Counted from the stretch's first letter, positions 33,096-43,949 are shown. The stretch: DNA of 64,000 bases from Parelaphostrongylus tenuis (GCA_019055375.1 JAHQIW010002224.1:18471-82470), one strand, 5' to 3'. The notes: generated by a model not told the origin, from the letters alone. Made by a program: numbers and translations.

Positions 33096-34230
33096 CTCTT
33101 TCTATGAAAGTGCACATGGAAGTTTTTTCAGTCTAAGTACTAAACCATAGTTGGAACGCACGGCGTCAGCCCGCTATTCGTAGCACCTACCATCCAAAAA
33201 CGACAGCTGACCCAAGGTTACCGAGCAATAGGGGAATCTTAGTCATTTCATCTAATGACTTCAGGAGCAGGATTTCAAGGCGACAATATAGGTTTTTATT
33301 CAATTTTTACTGACTGATACCACGGAACTTACATGATGAGAGTAGGAGAATCTTTTGAGCCAACTCGATGCATTTTTTTCATGAATTCATGTGGTTTTTT
33401 GGTTTTGCTTGTTGATTCAGCCGCCACTTGGAGAATTCTACTTCACAGTCGACTTATGCTGCTGGTTGTGTGGTTTTTTCCTGAATAAGTTTTAAACGAT
33501 TTTGTTAGAGCATATCAAATCTTGGCTACTAGAAGCGTTTGCCAACCGTTTTGAACCTTTAGGAACTTATTCCTAAAGCGCCGGACATCCACTCACACAT
33601 GTTATCTAGAGAAGATGCCCGATGATCTGGTGTGAATATGAAACCAACATCTATGAGTGTTTTTTAGCACGCCATTCCTTTTCGATTCCGTTCTCGGCCC
33701 TAAATTCACGAATTACCAGTCGACAACTAATTCGATACCTGTCCTGACCCAAGCGTGATTAGCTTTTTTTTGAAGAATTTTTCAATGCTGACAATAAGCG
33801 GCGAAATATTGCGTGCTCCCGAGCGGTCTCACTCAGAAAATCATAATGGCCTGTATTATCTGGTATGACACTAGCGATATTGAGCAAATGGATGTGAATA
33901 ATGCTAGAGTGCTAAACATGTACTAGTTTGCTCCAACATCCACTGAGAATGTCGGTTTGATTTTTTATCTAGCAACGTGTTCGTAGGAAGCAAATCCTTT
34001 GAAACATTCCGCTACTGCGCGCTTAAGGAAGCAAAACTTCACCAAATACTTCTCCAGAATGAGAAAAGAGCCCAAAAGGGTGAAATGATAATGTTCCAGC
34101 CTTCTCTTCTATCTTAGAACTCTATCGAGCCAATTGACTGTCGTGGTTTGCTTGGGTGTGTATAACTATTCAAATAGGATCAGCAGATAAGGCTAGTGCA
34201 CGTCAGGCCCACCCAGCATAAATAGTTGTA
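33096..34230. other. No recognised gene
   Basis: Nothing was recognised. Open frames are short. Confidence 0.4.
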
Positions 34231-34283
34231 ATTAATTGTTATATGTTTATCGAGAGAACTTATCTTGATTAGCTGACGCGAGT

Positions 34284-34884
34284 ATTCAATTGGAGTATTC
34301 AAAAAGTCCCGAAGGATCAATACTCCGCACCTGACTAAAGTTCCCTTCAAACTGCCATTTATATCAAACGAAATTAGTAGCGCGGTTAAAAAGTGCCTAA
34401 AAAGATGCGGTCTTGAAAGTTCCGTGGTAGGTATTGAAGTCCCACCTCCCACCCTACGTCATCAGCTGATCCGTAATAGACTTTAAGATCGATTGTGCGA
34501 CACCAAAAACTGTATGATCCGCCCTAACGGAAAAGAGGGGAATTGTATGAGATAGGGCACAATTTATTTATTAACATGTAAAACATGCGGGGAAGAATAT
34601 ATAGGCGAAACGGGTAGACCACTTTTCATCCGCATAGAAGAACATCTAGATAGTAAATCTAAAATAGATAAAACGAAACCTTTAGGTTTATATAGGGCAC
34701 AAAGACACAACAACAAAGATTTCAATGTGACTGTCGCAATCCTAGCGCAGGAATCAAAAACATCCACGCGCAAGACTTTCGAGGCATTTTGAATATACAC
34801 GCCCAAAATCCCGAAATGAACCGGAAGGACGAGTGCGTCACCATCACAAGAGATCTCGCGCCCTTTCTTCGTTTGACCTTCTAA
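34284..34884 (+). pseudogene. Penelope-like protein, RT-EN linker and GIY-YIG endonuclease, broken
   Basis: The plus frame begins just inside the left inverted arm with the linker (about 34325-34470: TKVPFKLPFISNEISSAVKK, then VPPPTLRHQLIRNRL). A Cys-bearing motif follows, and then the GIY-YIG core: IYLLTCKTCGEEYIGETGRP (34567-34626), with the EEH helix downstream. In-frame stops replace a Tyr after RNRL and interrupt the segment before IYLLTC, and a frameshift after KTFEAF (about 34792) precedes the C-terminus MNRKDECVTITRDLAPFLRL, which ends at TAA 34882-34884. In intact PLEs the endonuclease nicks target DNA and the RT copies the RNA. The RT domain is missing, so the copy is dead. Its paralogue is at 52306-52776. 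Confidence 0.88.
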
Positions 34885-34951
34885 CTTGACCTAGGCAGCA
34901 TATAAATAAGACCATCAAATCATTCAAATAGTCTAATACTACATACGCTCA

Positions 34952-34986
34952 GGCTCTGAAGAAGGCGGGTCGCCGAAACGTCAGCC
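34952..34986 (+). ncRNA. Hammerhead ribozyme motif, PLE type, fully paired
   Basis: Helix I GGCU (34952-34955) with AGCC (34983-34986); core CUGAAGA (34956-34962); extra A; helix II GGCG/CGCC (34964-34967, 34971-34974) with loop GGU; GAA (34975-34977); helix III ACGU self-complementary (34978-34981); predicted cleavage after C34982. This is the best preserved of the PLE-type motifs and lies about 70 bp after the endonuclease stop codon. Confidence 0.82.
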
Positions 34987-35100
34987 GAACTTCTACGACT
35001 AATTTACCAACCTCGCGTCAGCTAATCAAGATAAGTTTTCTCGATTTCCATATAACAATTAATTATGCCGAGGTTTATAGAAAGTCGAACTTTTGAGTTG

Positions 35101-35344
35101 TAATTAAGACGTGAGTGCAGTTTTTTTTGTTGTGTGATAATTGCTGCTAGTGGTTGCAAGGTAAGTGACCCTCTATAGATCGCTGCAGCTAGGCAGAAAT
35201 TTCACCAGTTAGTAGGGTTGAAAAATATTATGCCGGAGATTAAACCTACAAACAAGTGTTTTCTTGATCGGAACAGTGGCTTTTCAAAATTGCTAGGAGT
35301 TTATCCCTTCAATTTTGCTGCCATAGTCAGATACGGGAAGGGGA
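35101..35344. other. Spacer without a gene
   Basis: Nothing was recognised. Confidence 0.4.
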
Positions 35345-35400
35345 AGGGGAGCGTGGCCAAGTGGTTCTGATGCTGGTCACGGCGCGTGTACAGAATTTGC
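35345..35400 (+). repeat. Head of SINE family S4
   Basis: GGGAGCGTGGCCAAGTGGTT carries a near-perfect tRNA box A. CACGGCGCGTGTA then matches the other S4 copies before homology ends. Confidence 0.5.
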
Positions 35401-35739
35401 GCCTTTCTGAGATAAATATGGCAATTTCAGAAATAAGTGAATCCTCAGATGAAGGCACAGTGATAAGATTAGAAATTACAGAGTGTGCATCCATTTCTAG
35501 CCAACTGAAAAAAGTATCCAAAGGAGCCTATACTCTAATTGCAATAACATTCACGTTTTTCCTCTCTTTACTATGTTAGGAACGGCTAGTATCTGGGCCC
35601 GTAAACGATTCTTCAAAAGCCTTTCTCAGTATGCAGAAATTTCTACCTGAAGAGTAATTATTGGAAAGCTCAAATTCCAAGATTTCAATAATATTCGAAA
35701 CTTCTAATATTTTCACTGCGTTTTTTTCGCATTGTTATT

Positions 35740-35870
35740 ACCATTCATATTGTTAAAAGAACTGAGTGGTAATTAAAAACACAACCTCAAGCGGGAATCG
35801 AACCCGTGTTTCATCCTATCCTGATACGCGTGCTCTACCACTGCACCACCGAGCCACGTTTGCGTCACCC
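35740..35870 (-). repeat. tRNA-derived SINE, family S1, copy 1
   Basis: On the minus strand: box A and D-arm GTGCAGTGGTAGAGCAC (4-bp D stem), box B and T-arm CGGGTTCGATTCCCG (35803-35789), then a tail GTTGTGTTTTTAATTACCAC. The copy at 53765-53860 shares the head and the tail (GTGTTTTTGTTCACCACTCA). The acceptor stem does not pair and the anticodon arm is irregular, so this is a SINE rather than a tRNA gene. Confidence 0.7.
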
Positions 35871-36059
35871 ACTCATCTTCAACATTCCTTGTTAGCTATC
35901 AGCCACCAAGCTTTTCACGTCAGGTTGGCTATGCGATTTCGCTTTATAAACTCTGTTTAGCTGACAGCCACTCTGATTACAATGTTGTGCTCTATACCTA
36001 AAAAAACCTCTTCTCGTTGCGTTGTAACAGCAAAAAGAAATTTATGTTTCACACTCGAT

Positions 36060-36200
36060 TTACTTTGTTTACTAGACTGTAATCTGTAGAAAGTTTTTTT
36101 GCTAGAGTTATGGCAGTCATCGATAGCTCTTATTTCGACAGTTTTGGTGCCAAAAATGATTTTCAGCAATGCTTCCCATAAACACTGTAAGGGCGAAAAG
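36060..36200 (-). repeat. Unit of the common dispersed repeat (eroded)
   Basis: Resembles 40600-40780 (-), 54060-54180 (+) and 57880-57985 (+): a Phe/Lys-rich-looking AT tract, then a conserved string of the type ATTTG.GCTACCGA.TG.TTATTG.AAATC. No structure or coding function was seen. Confidence 0.4.
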
Positions 36201-36587
36201 AAGGTTACGTTTTGCACGTAGAGTAGTTCGCCAGTCGCTCGAACGTCGCATATGGATTATTGATTCTTATAAGTAAAGTTTATGTGCTAGAGGCACCTTT
36301 TCACTACAAAAAAATGCATTATGACAAAAGAAACTTCCATAAAGATATTATTAAACAAATAACGGTCACATCTCAAAATAATTTATATGTTCACTTGAGA
36401 AAAACATTCTTGCGAAAAGCTCATTTTTAAATATTACTAAATATATTTTCGAATTTCGCCAATGTTATCAAAAGTTTTCTGATATCTCGAAAAATAATAA
36501 CTTAAGTACAAAGCTTGTGTTCTGAAAAAGCTTTCATAATATACTAAGATAAGGAAAAGAAGATGACGTATAATTTCTTCTTATTTA

Positions 36588-36845
36588 ACCGCTTCTAGCG
36601 GTTGTATGATGTTGAAAATATAGTGATATAGAGTGACGTGCAAGACTTTCGCGTCAGGCGAGACTCGAACCCACTCTTCACTCTATCCGGTAGAGCATGC
36701 TCTAACCCGTTGCACTGCTGACTCCCGTTTTGCTCACCACTCTTTCTATGCTATAACGCATCTATCTGTGAACAAGCAGCTTTCAACGAAATGGCTCAGG
36801 TAGTCGCTACCGTCATTGAACCCACTCACGTTAACAGATACTGGG
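36588..36845 (-). repeat. tRNA-derived SINE, family S2, copy 1
   Basis: Minus strand: a long head with TGAGTGGGTTCAATGACGGT, then AGTGCAACGGGTTAGAGCAT (box A), GTGGGTTCGAGTCTCGCCTG (box B), then TTGCACGTCACTCTATATCA and a short terminal hairpin (AACCGC...GCGGTT). Copies at 36905-37085, 43950-44365 and 49935-50085 share the layout. Confidence 0.7.
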
Positions 36846-36904
36846 TTGTTTGCTGATTAAATATAGTTCCTTTTCATTTATTCGTTTCTAGTGATGATAT
36901 GATG

Positions 36905-37085
36905 TTGACGGCTAGTTGTTGACAGATAGATGCGTTGAAGTGTAGAAAGAGTGGTGAGCAATATGGGCGGCAGTAGTGCAACGGGTTTGAGCATGGGTCA
37001 ACAGATAGAGCGAGATTTGAGTGCAAATCCCGGCTGGCGCGGAACTTTTGCACATCACTCTACATCAATGGGTAAGAAGATAACG
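36905..37085 (+). repeat. tRNA-derived SINE, family S2, copy 2, facing copy 1
   Basis: TTGACAGATAGATGCGTTGA, then a tRNA-like region (AGTAGTGCAACGGGTTTGAG, GAGTGCAAATCCCGGCTGG), then TTTTGCACATCACTCTACAT. Together with copy 1 it forms an inverted pair about 60 bp apart. The box B is mutated. Confidence 0.65.
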
Positions 37086-39466
37086 TTTTGCTTTCGGTTT
37101 GATTAGTCCAGTGTTGAACTTTACAGAAGGCTTTACTGGCATTGTATAGTGAAATTTTGAAACTAAAAAGACTCAAAAAGATATATTGTATAATAATATC
37201 TAAAAGATTCCTACAAACGTATTTTTGGTGAAAAAAAAACGCAAAATGCTTTTCAATATGTGAGCTACGTCTCTAGAATGATAACTCTTTTCCAACTCTT
37301 TTTTCACAATTCTTATGACGATATTGTAGGAGCGTATCTCGAGAATACATTTTCAGCGGTCTCACTTTCATAGGAAAGTTGTGCAGAGACTTTTCAAGTA
37401 TCTAACCTGAGTAAGTTTTAATAGAGTTCGTATTTGTCATACAAGAATAATTTCTTGCAAAGAGTGCATTTTGCTCACCCAGATTTTCAAAATTCTTACT
37501 GTATTCAGATTTTGTACTCGTAGGTAGGCTTCTTAGTGCACAGTATCAATGGGGAGAAAATTATGCCTAGCTTTTGGATTAGTTAATCCGCTGTTTGAAC
37601 CTCACAGACGGTTTTGTCGACAATCACATAATAAAATTTAGATAGTTAGAGTACATCATTCTCAAAAGAAATTAAATTACGAAGATGATTTTGCATTTGT
37701 TTCTAATGAAAAGAGTGCCTTGAGTCCTAACAATCCATATTCTTCATTAGGAAAATGACAATCTTTGGAGGTGAAAATTTTCCACTCTTTTTGCGCTTTC
37801 TTATCGCCTATGTTGTGGAAGTGAAGCCGTCTTTTCCTGCTCATTATCAGTTCGATGTTCACTATTTTTCTATCTCATACTCAACTCCCAAAACCGAGCA
37901 TGCACAGTGCAAGTGAGCCTTCCTTTTTCTTAAATACCTCCCATCGTTATTGAAGAGTAGGGTAGGATTCTGAACGATTACTTTCGCTGATCGCTCACTA
38001 AGTATCTTTTCATCAATGTCCACATAATATGACTTAATACAGTGGGGTACAATATTGGCCGAAGTTTTGGAAGATTCACCCTTATTCAAAGCTTGGAAAG
38101 GTCAAAGATCCGCAGTTTCATCTCGACCACTTCTGAAGGCGCGCCCTGGGAGCCAGTGAATGCCAAGTAACAACAATAAGCGAGAAAGATGCAGTAGTTA
38201 CCAATTATATGTATCCAAACGATGAATGTAGAGGTGGATATCTATGCAAAGCAGTGATCGACCATATGTGCGGTTAACTGGCGGACAGTCACAACCTCCT
38301 ACAAGCGGTCACAAATTGAAATTGAAATTTTTCTGAAAGATTGGAAGCTGAGGTGGTACAATGGAGTGGCCTTGAGGGCGATCAAGTACGGAAAATGCGT
38401 AAAATACCAAAACAAGTAGATATGCTTAGTCGCAAAGGTTGCAGCGAAAATAATGTTATGACAAAGTACATGTGAATCTATTAAAGAAGGATTACCTATA
38501 GAATACACAGGGAAAACATTCTTTTATGTCAGACGGCGACAAATGGAAAACCGATCTCTTTTGGTGAACAAGAACTTTTCATAAGAGTGTTAGTAATCAT
38601 TCAAAAGCTCGATCTTTGGCTAGAGCGGTACGTGGCCGTTTTTCAAAAAACTTTCTAACAACAAAAATTTCACACTGCTTACAATTTTTGATGTGAGCAT
38701 CGATTTTTGTCGCCGTCGCAAACGGTCTAAACAAGTTGTTTTAGAACATTTCCAGTTCATCATCACAGATACTCGTGAGTTTTCATGCAGAAAAACCTTC
38801 TCTGTCATTTCCTTTTCAGCACAACAACGAAAGTGGCATCTGTGTTGGCAGTCAACCTGGTGATCAGAGAACCAACGTTAAATGACAATTTGATAGACCC
38901 ACCACTAAATTCTACCTATGCGTTGGATGAGGTTATCGATAGTGCTGTGCAAATTCATTGGACAATTAGTAACTGAGGATTGATGTTATCATTAATCTAT
39001 AGGACGGCAGATCTCTGATCGTCGAAAAAATTATATACATATCATAAATAAGCCTCGTTGAAATAGTGTAAGGTGATTGAAGATTACCTTCCTAATTCAT
39101 TCTAGGTTGTTCAGAAGTTGGTACAGAATTTCGAAACAGCGTCTTTGAGTCGCACATCTGCACTCATAAACTTTACTAGTTGAGCTAAAAGACGTATTCA
39201 TGTCGAGCAAACTGCGCTTTTGAGATACATGTTTTTAAAGCAATGGAGGAAAAGCCCATAGAAGGCTTGGGCTTAATTACTATCATCAGCTGCCATCTCG
39301 TAAATCTTGGAGTGGCTCGAGTGGAACCTCGATAGCCCTACCGATTATCAAAGCTGTGCGCAGAAGTAACGCGATGAGTTTCTCTTGCTTAAGAGATTCA
39401 TTGAGCAATACACCGAACTACTAGTGGCTTTGTGGAGAACTCTGACCGTCTAATGCATATGCCTTG
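37086..39466. other. Gene-poor; scattered dispersed-repeat units
   Basis: Units of the common repeat occur at about 38560-38660 (CATAAGAGTGTTAGTAATCA). An open frame 38785-38976 (+) follows an acceptor-like TTTCAG but has no recognised domain. Confidence 0.35.
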
Positions 39467-39875
39467 CAATCATTTCTGAGCCACGCATGCAAAAATGATT
39501 GCAAGGCATATTGAATTTTGAGCTGTGGTCTCAAGAAAACACTCGAAACGAAAGTTATGATATATTGGATATACTAGCCACGAGCAATCGAGTGTACAAC
39601 ACTCTGTGTTTGGTGAGTTTTTCACTGGACCTGGAGTGTCAAGTATTCGTCGTCGCTAACTCTTAGTGTGAGGACTGGAGCACCCACAGAGATTAGCAAA
39701 AGACGAGAAAGGGTAACTGCCCGACTGACGAGATCGCAAGATCGAAACACGTGTATCGGGCTCTATAAGTCAGCCCTGTTTGACAGACCTTTGACATGCG
39801 TGGCTTAAAAATGATTGCAAGGCGTACTGAATTTTGAGTTGTAGTCTTAAGAAAACACTCGAAACGAAAGTATTT
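39467..39875 (+). mobile_element. Retrozyme-like hammerhead repeat, family R1, copy A
   Basis: A partial tandem array: AAAAATGATTGCAAGGC at 39491 recurs at 39807, a period of 316 bp, and both units run to ACACTCGAAACGAAAGT (about 39544 and 39858). The 5' side starts with an inverted copy of the repeat: TATGCCTTGCAATCATTT (39467-39484) is the exact reverse complement of 39493-39510. One hammerhead lies at 39719-39761. No open frame is present, so it would be non-autonomous. Confidence 0.75.
39719..39761 (+). ncRNA. Hammerhead ribozyme motif, family R1, complete
   Basis: Helix I GCCCGA (39719-39724) with UCGGGC (39756-39761), 6 bp; core CUGACGA (39725-39731); helix II GAUC-GCAA-GAUC (39732-39743), a perfect 4-bp stem with a GNRA loop; core GAA (39744-39746); helix III the palindrome ACACGUGU (39747-39754) with no loop; cleavage base A at 39755 (GUA triplet, allowed by the NUH rule). 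All conserved bases are present. The loopless palindromic helix III predicts cleavage as a dimer. Confidence 0.9.
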
Positions 39876-40599
39876 AGACAATCAATCAGGCTTTTGATAT
39901 AGTAATCACCCTTCAAACTAATTCTTTAATGAACAATTTTTTTCTGTTGACTTCATGCAATCATTAGTGTCTCCTTCAAGAAACAATTGTTTTTGTTATA
40001 GGCCGAAATGAAAAAAGCAATCAACACAAAATAATTTGCGAAACCTTTTTCTAAGCGTGTTCAATCGTAGAATTTGAGCTTCACTGTGGATATAATAAAA
40101 ATATTGTTGTTGTACTCACGCCAACGAACTCGACATTTATCGACACATTACAGTCTGACAAGGAAAACCCAGTGAGCAGTTCATGGCTAGTTGCTAGCAG
40201 CAGCAGATGCAGTTGAAGATGGCTTAGAGAAAGGCAGAGAGTCTTCGATGGTGTAGTGTGCAACATGTAAGCTTCTGATAAAATAACTGCGGAAGGGATT
40301 CTATCCTATGCTAGCTTCCAAGCTTTACTCGTTTCTCAGCATTCTGTGGTCTCATTTCACACCGTTCCATGCTTGAAAATAGACTAGGCAGTGAAACTTT
40401 TAGAATACTTGTAAACATACGAACAGATTTCTTATGATTATATTCGAAACTTGAACTGCATGGAACAGTGTTCTGATATGTTCAGGGTACTTTTTCCATA
40501 ATCTCCACCGTGTTCCACTTCTTGATAAAAACGTGGTTTTTGTTCCTTCCGAAAGTTTTAATTGTCATTCAATAACTTGAACCACAAAAATTTTCATGA
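39876..40599. other. No recognised gene
   Basis: Short frames on both strands around 40080-40270. None has a recognisable domain. Confidence 0.4.
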
Positions 40600-40780
40600 T
40601 GCACTATTTCTTAAATGGCCTTTTTATTATGTTGTAACGTGAAAAGAGGATTTTGTTTCGAACTAGAGCATTTTTCGCCAAACAAAGTCCCACAAACTTT
40701 CAATAACCACTCGATAGCACAAATCTCGACGACTTCCATAATGTATTTGATTTTCGAAAAAGAGTTCTTAGCGCGCTGAA
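40600..40780 (-). repeat. Unit of the common dispersed repeat
   Basis: Minus strand contains GAGATTTGTGCTATCGAGTG, which matches GATATTTGTGCTACCGAATG at about 54135 (+) and GAGATTTGCGCTACCGAATT at about 57920 (+). Confidence 0.5.
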
Positions 40781-40989
40781 ATAGCGAGAAGATGACTAGG
40801 TTTTGCAAGTTTGGCACCGAGAGAGGCGCTGTGGCATAGTGGAAATGTTGCGAAGTCTTATCCGCACATCGGTAAAAGCGCAGTGGCTTCACGCCACTGT
40901 GACGTTGCGCTAAACTTTATATTCTTCTAACTGCTAAAGCGCACTAAGAAGTCTTTTCAAAAAAAATATTTGATTTCCAAGAAATCAAA

Positions 40990-41095
40990 TACTTCAAAAA
41001 ATCTCTTAACATAATTTGAGCCCGTCATGAGATCCGTCATCACATCTATACAGTATTAGACACGTGTTTCGGCATTACAGCCTCTTCAGTTTTTT
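40990..41095 (-). mobile_element. Fragment of the R2 hammerhead repeat
   Basis: On the minus strand a hammerhead core is followed by ACTGTATAGATGTGATGACG and a CTCATGACGGGCTCAAA tract, a counterpart of the 33.0 kb and 9.03 kb copies. A run of A directly precedes the core, so the 5' part is missing. Confidence 0.5.
41053..41095 (-). ncRNA. Hammerhead motif, family R2, core intact, helix I lost
   Basis: Minus strand: CUGAAGA (41089-41083); helix II GGC-UGUAAU-GCC (41082-41071); GAA (41070-41068); helix III ACACGUGU (41067-41060); C at 41059. The 5' strand of helix I is poly-A and pairs only at the first position. Core bases are fine, but without helix I cleavage in cis is unlikely. Confidence 0.65.
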
Positions 41096-41644
41096 GCTTT
41101 TGCAGGTTTCGCTTACAAGGCAGTGAACTGAAATAAAGAAATGCAGTAACCCGCACGACATATAGGAAAGCATCTGAATACCTAAGTGTTCATGTAATTT
41201 TCACGCCTAAAACTCCAATAGTTTTCTATCCAATTCACGTTTCGGCACAATTCCTGTAAGCTTACGCTGTTGCCGAACTTGAATGAAACTTGACTGAAAT
41301 GAATAATCACATGAATGGACCATATGAGCTATACGAGAAGAGGAGTAAGAGAATAAAGCTGAACTGGCGCTCGAAAAGTTGTTCGTGAGCATAAAACAAG
41401 TACAGCAATGGTGTCAATATCAAGAAATTCCTTTTTTTTTCCTATGACAGCATAACTTCGACGTGTTACAACGTACATTTGGTTATCAACACAACAAAAA
41501 GTGTGCAAATAAATGACTAAATTGAAAACGAGAAAAGAGGAACTTTATGTTAGATTACACACAATCGGTTGAACATATGATGTATAAATCATGCGAATAA
41601 TTGAGCATATATCATCCCATTTTCTGCAAATTTGCGGAAGTCGT

Positions 41645-41650
41645 TTTATT
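41645..41650 (-). terminator. Polyadenylation signal AATAAA
   Basis: Lies 4 nt after the stop codon of the secreted-protein gene, implying a very short 3' UTR. Confidence 0.6.
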
Positions 41651-41653
41651 ATG

Positions 41654-42063
41654 TCATTTCCCAAGAAGGTATTCGAGCAATTCTCCAACCGTTGCTCCTG
41701 CGCCTTTTAAGAGCCTCGACCATGAGCCTAATAATAATAACAAATAAATGAGAAAATTTGGTATAAAATATGAAGTTGAAGCTGACATAACATACCTTCC
41801 GGTTGCAGCGGTGGCTGCTGCTGTTGTGGTTGCTGTGGTTGTTGCCGTTGCTGCGGTTGCTCCGGATGCAGTCGTTCTGGCTGTTCCCCTCCTTTAAACC
41901 ATTGTTCTAGGTAAGGGTCATAGTAATAGTATATGTACCGATAGCCTGGCGGATACAGCATTGGTGCTATAGGAGATTCCAGATTATAGCCTGGAGAACC
42001 TGCGGAATCTGCTTGAGTGATACTCAGCGCAAGCAGAACGAGAAGAACAAAAATACAGCCCAT
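41654..42063 (-). CDS. Small secreted Pro/Gln-rich protein with glycine-spaced C-terminal module
   Basis: Two exons, 42063-41796 and 41727-41654, with a 68-nt intron (donor GGAAG/GTATGTT, acceptor ATTATTATTAG), giving 113 residues. Residues 1-18 are a signal peptide (GCIFVLLVLLALSITQA). Residues 40-52 are Tyr-rich (YRYIYYYYDPY) and residues 60-88 form a Pro/Gln-rich tract. Exon 2 encodes SWSRLLKGAGATVGELLEYL plus LGK, clearly related to exon 2 of the 20 kb gene. The TGA is followed at once by ATAATAAA, whose AATAAA polyadenylation signal is at 41650-41645. Reading through the donor would give an unrelated Cys/Tyr tail in one exon and is less likely. Function is unknown; secretion is predicted from the signal peptide. 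Confidence 0.85.
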
Positions 42064-42140
42064 ACTTGTAAATCGACTGGCCAGTACGTGAATGCGTGTG
42101 ATGATGAATGTTATATAAATGTCGAAGGCGGAGTGTTCGC
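42064..42140 (-). promoter_or_regulatory. Core promoter of the Pro/Gln-rich secreted-protein gene
   Basis: ACTCCGCCTT (42134-42125), TTTATATAA (42119-42111) and CATCATCACACGC precede the ATG. The first and last blocks are shared with both paralogues at similar spacing. A TATA box about 50 bp before the start codon implies a 5' UTR of roughly 20 nt. Confidence 0.55.
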
Positions 42141-43949
42141 TGAATAAAAACGTCTTTACATCAAGTGCTCTATTCTCTACTTGTGAACTTTCTTGAGCTC
42201 GTCATACTTTCTGACAGTTTGGAACTTTCGGAACGAATTATTAATCGCTGCGCACAGAGCGATTATCAAGTGACGCGCAATTTTCTACAAAAAATTAGAG
42301 TTCTTCTCTTCAAAATATTAGAACTTCTTCTGTTACCTAGATATATCACATTTTTCCCTGCATGCTCTTCATTTTCCCAGGCATAGGCAGCTCTTATGGG
42401 TGAAATAATATAATGAGAAAACAATGCACACTTTGTCAAAAATGATGCTGCACAAAGTATGAGATGCCAGTTCATCGATAGCTTAACAATTTTCAGACTA
42501 TCTATTTACCTCAGAAGTTGAAATTCTTATGCAATTATAAAGCAAACTCTATTCATTTGAAAGTGCTTTCTACTTTTTTCGTTGCTTTGTGTCTATCAGC
42601 TTTTATTTTTATTTTAGATTGTCAATAATCCTAATGTGAGGTCACGTGGCAAGCTAAATACCCGAAATGTGTATCGTAAACTTTTTTCACTCTTACAACG
42701 CTCTATAAAACTCTTTATAAAGACGATATTAGTCTCACAGTTACCGAGGTCTTAGCTATTGAATGGTTACTAAAAATTCCGTAGTAAACAGCTATTCACT
42801 GGGCTTTGCCGAACTACAAAGAAAAGCAAAGATGAAACATCATTTCACTTTCGCTGTAGCAGTGCAATAAGGAGGTCTCTTCAGAAAACAAACAGGGCTA
42901 GGAATTACTAAAATCTGAACTTTCTAAAACGTACTAAAAGTTCAGGGAAAAGTTTGTGCCCAGTGAAAAAGCGTAGAAAATCGAGTACCAAATACGATAC
43001 ACATCGAATTAAAAGGCTCATGTCTTTTTCGTGCAAAAGAATAGTGCAGTGTTCTGGAATTTCTCTGAATTATGGACTTTACAAATCTCGGCTTCTCGCA
43101 TGCATCGTCTGTAAAATCAATAATCAGTGAGTAACTTGAGCCAAACCAGAAACCGATGCTGTATGATGGGTGTCTCTTGTTCGAGCGATGAAACGTTTTT
43201 GAACAGATTGCTGAGTCATTTTTGTGATCTCAGAACGACGTAGCCAAATGATTCGCCGAATTTGTCTCGGGGTAAGTTTACTTTACACCAAGATTCTGGA
43301 TCGTTGTAACTTCTAAGGCGACAAAGGCGCCAAAGCGTTAGCCAAATAACGTTTGATGTAACGGAATCTTGCGAGCTAAATAAAGCAAGAAATAATAGAG
43401 CACTTTGTTGGCCTGGTAGGTAAGGAATTTCGGGCTTTAACAGAGCTATGCGTACTCTAATCAAGTGTTCCTGAATTTGAGTGAGGCAGTCGGTGTTCAT
43501 CTCCACTGCCGATTTCAACAACGCGTGGTTAAGTTAGAAACGCCCATAAATATCGTCCATTATCAAAAGACACGAGGACACCCTGCTCGTTTCTGAACCA
43601 GTATTCTAGGTTTCCGTTCTATAATTTTACATTTATATTCTGTCGAGACCATGACATTTCTGCTCAAACCAATACATTCTGGTAGTCAACGTGCAGCCTG
43701 GCCACCTCACTTTCACCTAGCCACATTATATACCAGTTTTTGTGATCGAGAACATTTCAGGCTATAAGTGCGATTAGGGTAACTCCAAACTCGCTCATAA
43801 CATAGGTATGGATACCATGAGTGAAAGCACTGCCTCAAGCAAGAAACAGGCAGTGATAACTACTTAAATAGATGACATTCAACCTCTCATAGTTATAGAA
43901 ATGAGTCATGTATTTTCTGAGCATTTTTCCTTAACTTTGACAATAATGA
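42141..43949. other. No recognised gene
   Basis: A 101-codon minus frame (43521-43216) is mildly coding-like but unrecognised. The rest is AT-rich. Confidence 0.35.

Larger units (their letters stand above)
34231..35100 (+). mobile_element. Truncated Penelope-like element with inverted 3' end at its 5' side
   Basis: Inverted arms of about 52 bp bound the insert: left 34231-34283 (AACTTATCTTGATTAGCTGA) and right 35018-35070. The right arm is the natural 3' tail, which continues in TGCCGAGGTTTATAGAAAGT (35064), a tract shared with the copy at 53084. Between the arms lie the C-terminal part of the PLE protein, a short untranslated stretch and a hammerhead. The left arm is therefore an inverted copy of the 3' tail, an arrangement known for Penelope elements. 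Confidence 0.75.

Noticed and set aside
35789..35862. Possible tRNA gene (minus strand)
   Set aside because: D-arm and T-arm are good, but the acceptor stem does not pair and the anticodon arm is irregular. The copy at 53.8 kb shares a non-tRNA tail, so it is a SINE.
41728..42063. Single-exon 111-residue reading of the secreted-protein gene
   Set aside because: The last 22 residues come from reading through a good donor; paralogues support a spliced second exon.
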